Below, one piece after another: positions 7,082 through 12,476 of a stretch of 12,476 bases of DNA; positions within the stretch are counted from its first letter, which is position 1; every line of letters starts with the position of its first letter. The DNA lies in the NCBI GenBank assembly GCA_039680625.1, contig JBDKSN010000195.1, forward strand, positions 1-12,476, written 5' to 3'. The notes below the pieces were generated by a model. It was not told the origin of the DNA and did not search any database. It was given only the letters and a program-made list of their open reading frames with translations. The stretch comes from JAAYDS01 sp039680625 (lineage in GTDB: Bacteria; Chloroflexota; Anaerolineae; UBA1429). Both the position numbers and the translations under genes were made by a program.

Positions 7082-7156
7082 AAGTGGCATTAGCTCCTCA
7101 ATAATGAGGAGCCCACCTAGTACTAGGATAATGCCAAAGAGAGGCGACAGACTCAC
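7055..7156 (-). CDS. ilv operon leader peptide (attenuation control peptide, 33 aa)
   Basis: A 33-codon ORF, GTG at 7156-7154 and TAG at 7057-7055. It is preceded by AGAAGG (7165-7170) at 8 nt spacing and lies about 22 nt after the predicted transcription start. Thirteen of 33 residues are branched-chain (8 Leu, 4 Ile, 1 Val). The core, residues 9-22, reads IILVLGGLLIIEEL, with ten BCAA in 14 positions. The codons include CTA three times, GTA once and ATT three times, which look uncommon for this GC-rich DNA and would make translation sensitive to charged tRNA supply. It lies just upstream of an antiterminator/terminator pair and then ilvD, the same layout as enterobacterial ilvL or actinobacterial ilv leaders. 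The product is presumably not functional as a protein. An internal ATG (codon 23) would skip the control codons and is unlikely to be the start. Confidence 0.82.
   Translation of the reverse strand: MSLSPLFGIILVLGGLLIIEELMPLGRGSGQRA
7086..7135 (-). promoter_or_regulatory. Branched stem-loop containing the leader control codons
   Basis: The 50 nt that encode the control region can fold completely. An outer stem GGCAUUA/UAAUGCC (7129-7135 with 7086-7092) encloses two hairpins. One is the palindrome CCTAGTACTAGG (7116-7127). The other is an 8-bp stem with a UUAU loop, GCUCCUCA and UGAGGAGC (7093-7112). The Ile-Ile, Leu-Val-Leu and Leu-Leu-Ile-Ile codons all fall inside this fold, so a translating ribosome must unfold it. 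It ends 4 nt before the antiterminator strand. It may act as the pause/protector structure of the attenuator. The complementarity is seen directly; the role is inferred. Confidence 0.65.
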
Positions 7157-7185
7157 AAGGCGTACCTTCTATCGATGTTGGCGCT

Positions 7186-7214
7186 AGCATAGCATACTCA
7201 GGGATACCTGTCAA
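7186..7214 (-). promoter_or_regulatory. Sigma-70-type promoter of the ilv operon
   Basis: On the minus strand, TTGACA (7214-7209) is a perfect -35 box. It is followed after exactly 17 nt by TATGCT (7191-7186), a good -10 box. The expected start point is near 7179, leaving about 22 nt before the leader peptide GTG and about 355 nt before the ilvD ATG. The position upstream of the leader peptide is what transcription attenuation requires. An overlapping TATGCT at 7191-7196 has the wrong spacing for this -35. Confidence 0.82.
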
Positions 7215-7485
7215 ACAAAGGCGGCCACTGGAGACTCGGTTGCATCTTGTGTTGGTCCAGCTACCAGTTCAAATGGCCTTACAGAAACAATCAGACACAG
7301 CCCAATGATGATTACATTTTATCCTAGTTGTTTGCAGTTAGTTAGTACAAGACACTCCATGGTCTTTGCGGCTATTGAGCGGCAATCTGCTATCTTGAAT
7401 CACCCACACACTTTGCAACCGAGCCGCCACTGGACTGGGGCTAACGCTCTATTCCCCGCGCGACTGCACGCTGGCCAGCTGGCGC
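7215..7485. other. AT-richer intergenic region between the GH3 gene and the ilv promoter
   Basis: 271 bp without a supported gene. It contains the inverted-repeat unit described separately. Near the GH3 stop codon, ATTCCC (7451-7456) and GGGAAT (7489-7494), with inner GCGC/GCGC arms, can form a weak hairpin spanning the stop, but no U-tract follows. No strong terminator separates the upstream GH3 gene from the ilv promoter, so some read-through from GH3 into the ilv leader is possible. A weak minus-strand promoter-like pair (TTGTAC, 18 nt, TAGGAT) also lies here, but it is too poor to call. Confidence 0.5.
7225..7433. repeat. Imperfect inverted-repeat pair, MITE-like remnant
   Basis: The plus-strand segment 7225-7256 and the reverse complement of 7402-7433 match at 25 of 32 positions. 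This includes a perfect 10-nt core, CTCGGTTGCA (7235-7244) against TGCAACCGAG (7414-7423), and conserved outer ends CCAcTGG/CCAgTGG. The 209-bp unit they bound is visibly AT-richer than the flanking genes and encodes no convincing protein. This fits a decayed miniature inverted-repeat element or the ends of a deleted insertion sequence. I see no target-site duplication. The unit ends 10 bp upstream of the ilv -35 box. A chance or regulatory inverted repeat is the alternative. Confidence 0.45.
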
Positions 7486-9273
7486 TTAGGGAATGAAGCC
7501 AGCGCCCAGGGGATAGAGCCCCTCGACCTCGACGGGCAGCCGCCCCTGCGGCGGAATGGCCCCGTCGAGCGCGCGGCTCAGTGCGCGCACTGAGCCTTCG
7601 GTGCTGTCATAGGCCACGAGGAGAGAACTGCTGTGGCCAGGGGCCGGATCGCTGATGGCGAGGGTCTGCAGGTCATAGGGGCCTGATAGAGAGATGACGA
7701 CGCGGGGATAGGCCGCGAGTGCCTGGATCAGCTGCGCCTGCGCCGGATGGCTGTTGGCAGCGTAGGTGGCGATGATCACCTTATCTGCGGTGGCGGCCGC
7801 GGTGATGGCTTGAGCGATGTACTCTGTTGAGGGGTCGGCCGGCATGTAGAGCACGCGCACCTCACCCGGATGGCCCGCTAAGGCGACGGACCACAGCGTG
7901 GGATTCTGGCGCGTGAGCACCAACAGCCTGTCGCTCGCTGCCACGGGCACGAGGCCGGCATCGTCGCGGAGCAGGGTGATGCTGTCGTCGTAAGCCATAG
8001 CCGCCAGCGCCGACTGACCCGCGTTGCCCACGGTGTCGCGGAGCGCCTCTGGCGTGGGCGACCAGTCGAGGATGCCGCGACGGTCTTTGGTCATCAAGAT
8101 GCGGCGCACAGCGTCATCGAGCCTTTGGGCCGAGATCTCGCCAGTACCTACGGCCTGCAGCAGGCGTTGGTAGACGGCCACCTCGTCTTGGGCCCACGAG
8201 GTACCAGCGTCACCAAACGTCAGCACGTCGACGCCCGCCTGCACCGCCAGCACGGCGGCATCGGGCAGCGTATAGTGCTGGGCCAGCGCTCCCATGCCCA
8301 GCGCATCGGAGACGATCAGCCCCTGATAGCCTAGCTCGCCACGCAAGAGTTCGGTCAGCACCTTGGGCGAGAGTGTGGCCGGCCGTGTGGGATCGTCGTC
8401 GATGGCCGGCACCAGCAGATGCGCCGTCATGATCGCGTCGACATCGGCGGCGATTGCCGCGCGAAAGGGCGCCAGCTCGACTGCTTCCAGGCGCTCGCGC
8501 CCATGTTCGACCACCGGTAGCCCTACATGCGAGTCGACAGCAGTGTCGCCGTGCCCGGGGAAATGCTTGGCCGTAGCTACTACACCGGTCGCCTGGATTG
8601 CCTCGATGGCCGCGCGGCCATAGGCGGCTACCTGGGCGGCGTCCGAGCCGAACGACCGTGTGCCGATGACGGGGTTCGCCGGATTGGTGTTCACATCCAG
8701 CACCGGCGCGAGGTTCATATTGATGCCCATGGCCGCGAGCTGCTGCGCATTGATGCGGTACAGGGCAGAAGCCTTCTCGACCGAGCCACCCGCGGCCACG
8801 CCCATCTGGCTGGGCACCACGGCCACACCATCGCGCAGGCGGGCCACTGCGCCTCCCTCTTGATCGACGGCGACGAACAGCGGCACGCCCCCTGGCTGGC
8901 CGGTGGCCTCTTGCTGCGCCTGCGCGATCAGGTCCGCCACTTGCTCTACTGACGTGATGTTGCCTGCCGCGCTGAACAGCAAGATGCCGCCAGCGTGGCA
9001 GTCGCGCAAGAGGGTGCCCAGCTCGGGCGAGAGAGCCGGCCCCTCAAAGTACACCAGCAGCAACTGCCCGACCTTCTGCTCCACCGACATATGCTGCATC
9101 AGCCACGAGACGCGCTCGGCCGAGGAACCGGCAGGAGTCTCGACCTCGGGGCGCACGCTCGCCGCCTTTGGCGCAAAACCCACCAGGCTGAGCAAGATCG
9201 CGCAGCCCAGCACCAAGCGCGCGACCAGGCGCAATCCGTGTCTCTGGGCCGATCCTCTGTCGCCAACTCGCAT
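7486..9273 (-). CDS. Exported GH3 beta-N-acetylhexosaminidase-like enzyme (NagZ type, two-domain)
   Basis: 595 aa from the chosen ATG. The TIM-barrel domain carries the NagZ hallmark KHFPGHGDT (236-244) with D247 and H249 of the catalytic His/Asp dyad on the same loop, and nucleophile D323 in IVSDALGMGAL. This loop dyad is known in GH3 N-acetylglucosaminidases and absent from GH3 beta-glucosidases. The part after about residue 400 fits the alpha/beta C-terminal domain found in Bacillus-type NagZ. The N-terminus has arginines followed by LVLGCAILLSLVGFA and then APKAAS, a signal peptide or membrane anchor. VLGC resembles a lipobox, but hydrophobic residues continue after it. An ATG at 9318 would add 15 residues but lacks a ribosome binding site; the ATG at 9273 has GGGAG 8 nt upstream (9282-9286). 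It probably releases GlcNAc (or related residues) from muropeptides or glycans outside the membrane. Confidence 0.87.
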   Translation of the reverse strand: MRVGDRGSAQRHGLRLVARLVLGCAILLSLVGFAPKAASVRPEVETPAGSSAERVSWLMQHMSVEQKVGQLLLVYFEGPALSPELGTLLRDCHAGGILLFSAAGNITSVEQVADLIAQAQQEATGQPGGVPLFVAVDQEGGAVARLRDGVAVVPSQMGVAAGGSVEKASALYRINAQQLAAMGINMNLAPVLDVNTNPANPVIGTRSFGSDAAQVAAYGRAAIEAIQATGVVATAKHFPGHGDTAVDSHVGLPVVEHGRERLEAVELAPFRAAIAADVDAIMTAHLLVPAIDDDPTRPATLSPKVLTELLRGELGYQGLIVSDALGMGALAQHYTLPDAAVLAVQAGVDVLTFGDAGTSWAQDEVAVYQRLLQAVGTGEISAQRLDDAVRRILMTKDRRGILDWSPTPEALRDTVGNAGQSALAAMAYDDSITLLRDDAGLVPVAASDRLLVLTRQNPTLWSVALAGHPGEVRVLYMPADPSTEYIAQAITAAATADKVIIATYAANSHPAQAQLIQALAAYPRVVISLSGPYDLQTLAISDPAPGHSSSLLVAYDSTEGSVRALSRALDGAIPPQGRLPVEVEGLYPLGAGFIP

Positions 9274-9331
9274 GTCTACATCTCCCGATCGTAATGGGCG
9301 TTGGCCGTTGCTCGCCATCCCGGGTCGGCGC

Positions 9332-9342
9332 GGCGTGACGCC
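9332..9342. promoter_or_regulatory. Short palindrome near the GH3 transcription start (possible operator)
   Basis: GGCGTGACGCC is a perfect 5-1-5 palindrome centred at 9337, just downstream of the predicted GH3 -10 box. A repressor bound here could block GH3 initiation. It is a single short copy in GC-rich DNA, so chance is a serious alternative. Confidence 0.25.
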
Positions 9343-9350
9343 TCAAGGGC

Positions 9351-9379
9351 AGGATATCGACAACGGCGGCCAAAGCCAA
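9351..9379 (-). promoter_or_regulatory. Predicted promoter of the GH3 gene
   Basis: On the minus strand, TTGGCT (9379-9374) and TATCCT (9356-9351) are separated by 17 nt and match the key TTG and TAT..T positions of sigma-70 boxes. Initiation near 9344 leaves about 70 nt before the preferred GH3 start at 9273. The promoter lies back-to-back with that of the ROK gene. Confidence 0.5.
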
Positions 9380-9421
9380 ATCGCTGGCGACAAGTTACCT
9401 TTTCTACAGCCAGACGATCAC

Positions 9422-9451
9422 TTGGAGGAGATCGTTCCCCTGCGCTAGACT
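9422..9451 (+). promoter_or_regulatory. Predicted promoter of the ROK kinase gene
   Basis: TTGGAG (9422-9427) and TAGACT (9446-9451) with an 18-nt spacer are acceptable sigma-70 boxes. Initiation near 9458 would give a leader of about 22 nt before the ATG. About 40 bp separate its -35 box from the -35 box of the divergent GH3 promoter, so one regulator could control both. Confidence 0.45.
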
Positions 9452-9479
9452 AGGCCCATCTCGACGGCGTGAGGGCGCG

Positions 9480-10409
9480 ATGGAGCACGGTTCGATCATC
9501 GGTCTAGACATCGGCGGCACCAAGACGGCAGTGGTAGAGGGCACGCGCGAGGCGCAGATCCTGCAGCGGGTGGTATTTGCCACCCGCGCCGAGCGCGGTG
9601 TAGAGGCTGTGCTCGCCGAGCTGTATGGCGCTGTGGAGCAAGTGCGCACCACGGCAGAGGCGAGGGGCCATGGTGTCGAGGCGCTGAGCGTGTCGATCGG
9701 CGGCCCGCTGGACATCGAGCGGGGCCTCATCTATTCCCCACCCAACCTACCCGACTGGGATGTTTTGCCGCTGAAAGGCCTGCTCGCCGAGCGCTTTGGC
9801 CTGCCCGTTTATGTCGAGCATGATGGCAACGCCGGTGCGCTGGCCGAGTGGCGCTTTGGCGCCGGGCAGGGGGCGCGCAGCCTCATCTTTCTGACCATGG
9901 GCACCGGCCTGGGAGGCGGGCTGATCCTCAACGGCCAGCTCTATCGCGGCGCCTGCGACATGGCCGGCGAGGTTGGCCACCTGCGCATCGCTCCTGATGG
10001 GCCAATGGCCTATGGCAAAGCCGGCGCTTGGGAGGCCTTTTGTGCTGGCCCGGCGTTCGCGGTTCTGGCTCAGCGGGCCTATCCGGAGTGCTTTGCTCAT
10101 ATCACGACGCCCGAGGTCGTGCGATTGGCGCTGGCTGGCGATGGCGACGCGATCGCGGTGGTGCGGGAAGTGGGTGACTACTTGGGACAGGGACTAGCCG
10201 TGCTCGTAGATGTGCTCAACCCCGAGCGCATCGTCATCGGCTCGATGGCCGTGCGGCTGGGCGAGCTGGTGTTGGCTCCGGCGCGAGAGGCTATGCGTCG
10301 CGAAGCATTGCCTCGATCACTGGCGATCTGCCAAGTCGTGCCTGCCGCGCTGGGCGAGCGCCTCGGCGACGTGGCCAGTTTGTGTGCGGCCATCGAGGGC
10401 TTGGGCTGA
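9480..10409 (+). CDS. ROK-family sugar kinase lacking the zinc-binding cysteines
   Basis: 309 aa, the usual length of kinase-type ROK proteins; there is no N-terminal helix-turn-helix, so it is not a ROK repressor. The ATP/phosphate motif is DIGGTK (10-15), the catalytic base is D115 in VEHDGNAGA, and GTGLGGG (141-147) is the second glycine-rich motif. E164 and H167 in GEVGH are the sugar- and metal-side residues. The normal CxCGxxGCxE zinc site is replaced by MAYGKAGAWE (176-185): all three cysteines are gone and only H167 and the scaffold remain. It probably phosphorylates glucose, GlcNAc, ManNAc or mannose in the cytoplasm; the sequence does not say which. Pairing with the divergent GH3 hexosaminidase favours an amino sugar. 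ATG follows GAGGG (9471-9475) at a short 4-nt spacing, so the ribosome binding site is mediocre. Confidence 0.88.
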   Translation: MEHGSIIGLDIGGTKTAVVEGTREAQILQRVVFATRAERGVEAVLAELYGAVEQVRTTAEARGHGVEALSVSIGGPLDIERGLIYSPPNLPDWDVLPLKGLLAERFGLPVYVEHDGNAGALAEWRFGAGQGARSLIFLTMGTGLGGGLILNGQLYRGACDMAGEVGHLRIAPDGPMAYGKAGAWEAFCAGPAFAVLAQRAYPECFAHITTPEVVRLALAGDGDAIAVVREVGDYLGQGLAVLVDVLNPERIVIGSMAVRLGELVLAPAREAMRREALPRSLAICQVVPAALGERLGDVASLCAAIEGLG

Positions 10410-10417
10410 GCACTTTG

Positions 10418-10454
10418 GCAGCGGAGGGGTGAGCGCAACCTACCCCTCCGCTGC
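10418..10454. terminator. Hairpin between convergent ROK and GH2 genes, probable bidirectional terminator
   Basis: GCAGCGGAGGGGT (10418-10430) and ACCCCTCCGCTGC (10442-10454) form a perfect 13-bp stem around an 11-nt loop. It starts 9 bp after the ROK stop and ends 11 bp before the GH2 stop, exactly where two convergent transcripts should end. Neither strand has a U-tract after the stem, so termination may be Rho-assisted, or the hairpin may only protect 3' ends. Confidence 0.65.
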
Positions 10455-10465
10455 GCAGCTGTGCT

Positions 10466-12476
10466 CTAGTAGGTGTCGATCAGCGAGCGGATCTCCAGCT
10501 GGCTGCGGATCTCCTCTAGCGTGGCGGGGGCGAGCGGCGTCAGCTTCACCGTCACGGGCTGGCCCGGCAGCAGATGGAAGAAGGCATCCGAGTAGCGCGC
10601 CTCGAGATAGCGCAGGCCCAGCCACGTCCACAGGGCGGGCTTGGCGGCCGAGAGCGTTACCGCGAAAGAGCCATCGCCGCTATCAGCGACGGTATAGCGA
10701 ATGTCGGGCGCCTGCAACTCGAGGTGCTTCGGCCGCGCAAAGGTGACCAGGTTGGTCGAGACTACCTCGTCGTTCACGCGCAGGGCGAGCCACAGCAGCA
10801 CCTGTCGGCTGCCGTATTGGGCAAGCTCGCTAGCCAGGTTGAGCGTGGCAGCCAGCGTGTCGCTGTTGGCGCTGGCGGTGACGTTGATGTCCTCCCCCGC
10901 CAAGCGCTGGCCGGCCATGTCGGTCAGCAGCCACGAGACTTTGCCAAACGAGCGGCGCAGCAGGTCGCTGGTGACGTGAACCTGGACCTGGCCAGTCTCC
11001 ACATCCTCGAGGCCCGAGATGAGCAAAGGCTCGTAAAAGTGCCGGGCCATATAGTGCAGTGCCTTCCAGCGCCCCAGGCTATCGACCGAGGACCAGCTCG
11101 CCACCGGCCAACAGTCGTTGATCTGCCAATAGAGCGTGCCCATGCCCCGCGGCATGCCGCGACGCCAGTGCTCTACGGCATACTTGATGGCCATGCCCTG
11201 CAAGATCTGGGTCAGCCACAGGTTCATCTCGAACGAGCATGGCAGCCGGAACCAGTCGCACAGATACTTCATGATCGTGGTGTTGCCGATGCCAGAGCGC
11301 TGGTGATGCTCCATCACCCAGCTGGTGATATTGCGATCTTGCGGCTCGGTGTAGCTGTATACCGTGCGTGGCTCGGGGAACGACTGAAAGCCGAACTCGC
11401 TGTTGAAGCGGTGCGTGCAGGTGCGATACCACTCGAAGGGTTGCTGCCCGTGCCAAACGCTCCAGAGGTGCGCATCGCCGCAGGTGGGATTGTTGAAATC
11501 CTCGCGCGGCCCCACCGGACTGTGGGGGCTAGACGGCCAGTAGGCCGTCTGCGGGGCCAGGCGATTGACGATCTCGGGGAGGAGCTGGTCGAACAGCTTG
11601 CCATAGTCCTCCCAGCTCATCGTCGTCTCGGTCCACTCGGGGCCGACGAGGCCTTGCTCCAGCTCATTGTTGCCACACAGCAACGCCAGGCTGGCATGGT
11701 GGCGAATGCGCCGCACGTTTTGCTCGGCCTCGACAGCCACGGTGGCCATCCACTCGGCGTCAAAAGTGGGGTAGGTGGCGCAAGCAAAGATGAAATCCTG
11801 CCAGACGCAGATGCCCATCTCGTCACAGCAATCGTAAAAGGCGTCGTCTTCATAGATGCCGCCGCCCCATACGCGCAGCATGTTCATGTTGGCCTGGCGG
11901 GCGTTCTCCAGACTCGCGCGATAGCGCTCGGGCGTCATGCGCGCGGCAAAGACGTCGTTGGGGATCCAGTTGGCCCCCTTGGCAAAGAAGGGGATGCCAT
12001 TGCAGCTAAAGGTGAACGATTCGCCCCATGGATCAGGCTCGCGGACGAGCTCGAGGCGGCGCAAACCGATGCGCAGCGAGCGCTCATCGAGCGGCTCACC
12101 ATCGTTGAGCAGCGTTGCCCGCACCGTGTAGAGCGGCTGAGCGCCCATGCCGTTGGGCCACCAGAGGTGCGGCTCGATGATGTTCACCGAGGTCGTCACA
12201 TAGCCTCCCGTCAGCGTGAGGCGCTCGGCGCTGACCACTTCGCGGCCACAGGTGATCTCTAGCTGCACCTGCAAGGGGGCCTCAGAGGCGCGGTCGGCCG
12301 AGATGCGGATATCGAGGGTGACTCGGCCATTGGCGCCATGCTCTTGGAGCACCTGCACATCGGCGAGCCGCGCCACGTCATAGGCGACGAGGGCAATGTC
12401 GCGCCAGATGCCGCAGGTGGCCAGCTCGGGGCCCCAGTCCCAGCCAAAGTTGCAGGGCTCTTTGCGGATCCAGCCG
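10466..12476 (-). CDS. GH2 beta-mannosidase, N-terminus beyond window edge
   Basis: 669 residues are visible; the frame stays open to position 12476. It hydrolyses terminal beta-D-mannose residues. Before the GTG at 12376 the frame already encodes conserved beta-mannosidase sequence, RKEPCNFGWDWGPELATCGI, so that GTG is not the start. Family enzymes are about 820-850 aa, so roughly 150-180 residues are missing. The sandwich domain is followed by a catalytic barrel with WGGGIYEDDAFYDCCDEMGI. The acid/base Glu is in LLCGNNE (codon 11663-11665) and the nucleophile Glu in FNSEFGFQSFPEP (codon 11396-11398). The LYWQINDCWPVASWSS motif and a C-terminal beta-domain follow. Subcellular location cannot be judged without the N-terminus. 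The TAG stop lies 11 bp from the shared hairpin. Its neighbours suggest a glycan-use locus, although it is not in an operon with them here. Confidence 0.92.
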   Translation of the reverse strand, partial: GWIRKEPCNFGWDWGPELATCGIWRDIALVAYDVARLADVQVLQEHGANGRVTLDIRISADRASEAPLQVQLEITCGREVVSAERLTLTGGYVTTSVNIIEPHLWWPNGMGAQPLYTVRATLLNDGEPLDERSLRIGLRRLELVREPDPWGESFTFSCNGIPFFAKGANWIPNDVFAARMTPERYRASLENARQANMNMLRVWGGGIYEDDAFYDCCDEMGICVWQDFIFACATYPTFDAEWMATVAVEAEQNVRRIRHHASLALLCGNNELEQGLVGPEWTETTMSWEDYGKLFDQLLPEIVNRLAPQTAYWPSSPHSPVGPREDFNNPTCGDAHLWSVWHGQQPFEWYRTCTHRFNSEFGFQSFPEPRTVYSYTEPQDRNITSWVMEHHQRSGIGNTTIMKYLCDWFRLPCSFEMNLWLTQILQGMAIKYAVEHWRRGMPRGMGTLYWQINDCWPVASWSSVDSLGRWKALHYMARHFYEPLLISGLEDVETGQVQVHVTSDLLRRSFGKVSWLLTDMAGQRLAGEDINVTASANSDTLAATLNLASELAQYGSRQVLLWLALRVNDEVVSTNLVTFARPKHLELQAPDIRYTVADSGDGSFAVTLSAAKPALWTWLGLRYLEARYSDAFFHLLPGQPVTVKLTPLAPATLEEIRSQLEIRSLIDTY

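Noticed and set aside
6824..7180. T-box riboswitch upstream of ilvD
   Set aside because: The conserved AGGGUGG-ACCGCG T-box sequence is absent before the terminator. The leader ORF with BCAA codons fits ribosome-mediated attenuation instead.
7305..7496. A 63-codon plus-strand ORF in the intergenic region
   Set aside because: It has no ribosome binding site, its composition is not protein-like, it covers the inverted repeat and it overlaps the 3' end of the GH3 gene.
9150..9215. GH3 protein as a lipoprotein through the VLGC motif
   Set aside because: The hydrophobic stretch before the Cys is short and interrupted by Arg, and hydrophobic residues continue for about ten positions after it. An ordinary signal peptide or membrane anchor is more likely.
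9273..9318. GH3 start at the upstream ATG (9318)
   Set aside because: There is no Shine-Dalgarno in front of it, whereas the in-frame ATG at 9273 has GGGAG at 8 nt and places the arginines and hydrophobic core as a normal signal sequence. The longer form is still possible because the predicted promoter lies upstream of both.
10574..12262. A 562-codon open frame on the plus strand opposite the GH2 gene
   Set aside because: It lies wholly antisense to a clearly recognisable beta-mannosidase, has low-complexity Arg/Ala/Gly/His-rich content and no recognisable domain. Such frames are common opposite GC-rich genes.
1..12476. CRISPR arrays, tRNA or rRNA genes, transposase genes
   Set aside because: No regularly spaced direct repeats, no tRNA-like cloverleaf with TTCGA-type arms, no rRNA sequence and no transposase motifs were seen.

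Overview
This window carries a branched-chain amino acid (BCAA) biosynthesis operon on the minus strand at 1-7214, followed by a carbohydrate-active block at 7486-12476. The DNA is GC-rich except for an AT-richer island around 7215-7420. Protein style and gene order suggest a free-living, prototrophic, GC-rich bacterium. Chloroflexota is my tentative guess, but the sequence alone does not prove it.

BCAA operon, in transcription order (right to left): a sigma-70-type promoter (7186-7214), a leader peptide gene with clustered Ile/Leu/Val codons (7055-7156), an attenuator terminator with a competing antiterminator (6997-7081), about 170 nt of further structured leader, then ilvD, ilvB, ilvN, ilvC, cimA and the first 19 codons of leuA, which runs off the left edge. 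The genes are close together (20-72 nt gaps, each with a clear ribosome binding site), so co-transcription is likely. Together they encode the common IlvBN-IlvC-IlvD steps, entry to isoleucine from pyruvate plus acetyl-CoA through citramalate (CimA), and the first leucine-specific step (LeuA). No threonine deaminase gene is present in the window.

The 271-bp gap between the ilv promoter and the next gene contains a pair of imperfect 32-nt inverted repeats 209 bp apart, which resembles a decayed MITE-like element.

Carbohydrate block: an exported two-domain GH3 enzyme of the NagZ type (minus strand), a divergently transcribed ROK-family sugar kinase that lacks the usual zinc-binding cysteines (plus strand), and a convergent GH2 beta-mannosidase (minus strand) whose N-terminus lies beyond the right edge. 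A 13-bp stem hairpin separates the two convergent genes. The set fits salvage of amino sugars or mannose-containing glycans, but the exact substrate cannot be read from the sequence.

The strongest discovery candidate is the ilv leader. It has all the parts of ribosome-mediated transcription attenuation: promoter, short Shine-Dalgarno-preceded ORF with 13 BCAA codons out of 33, antiterminator and U-tract terminator. The control codons themselves lie inside a foldable branched structure.
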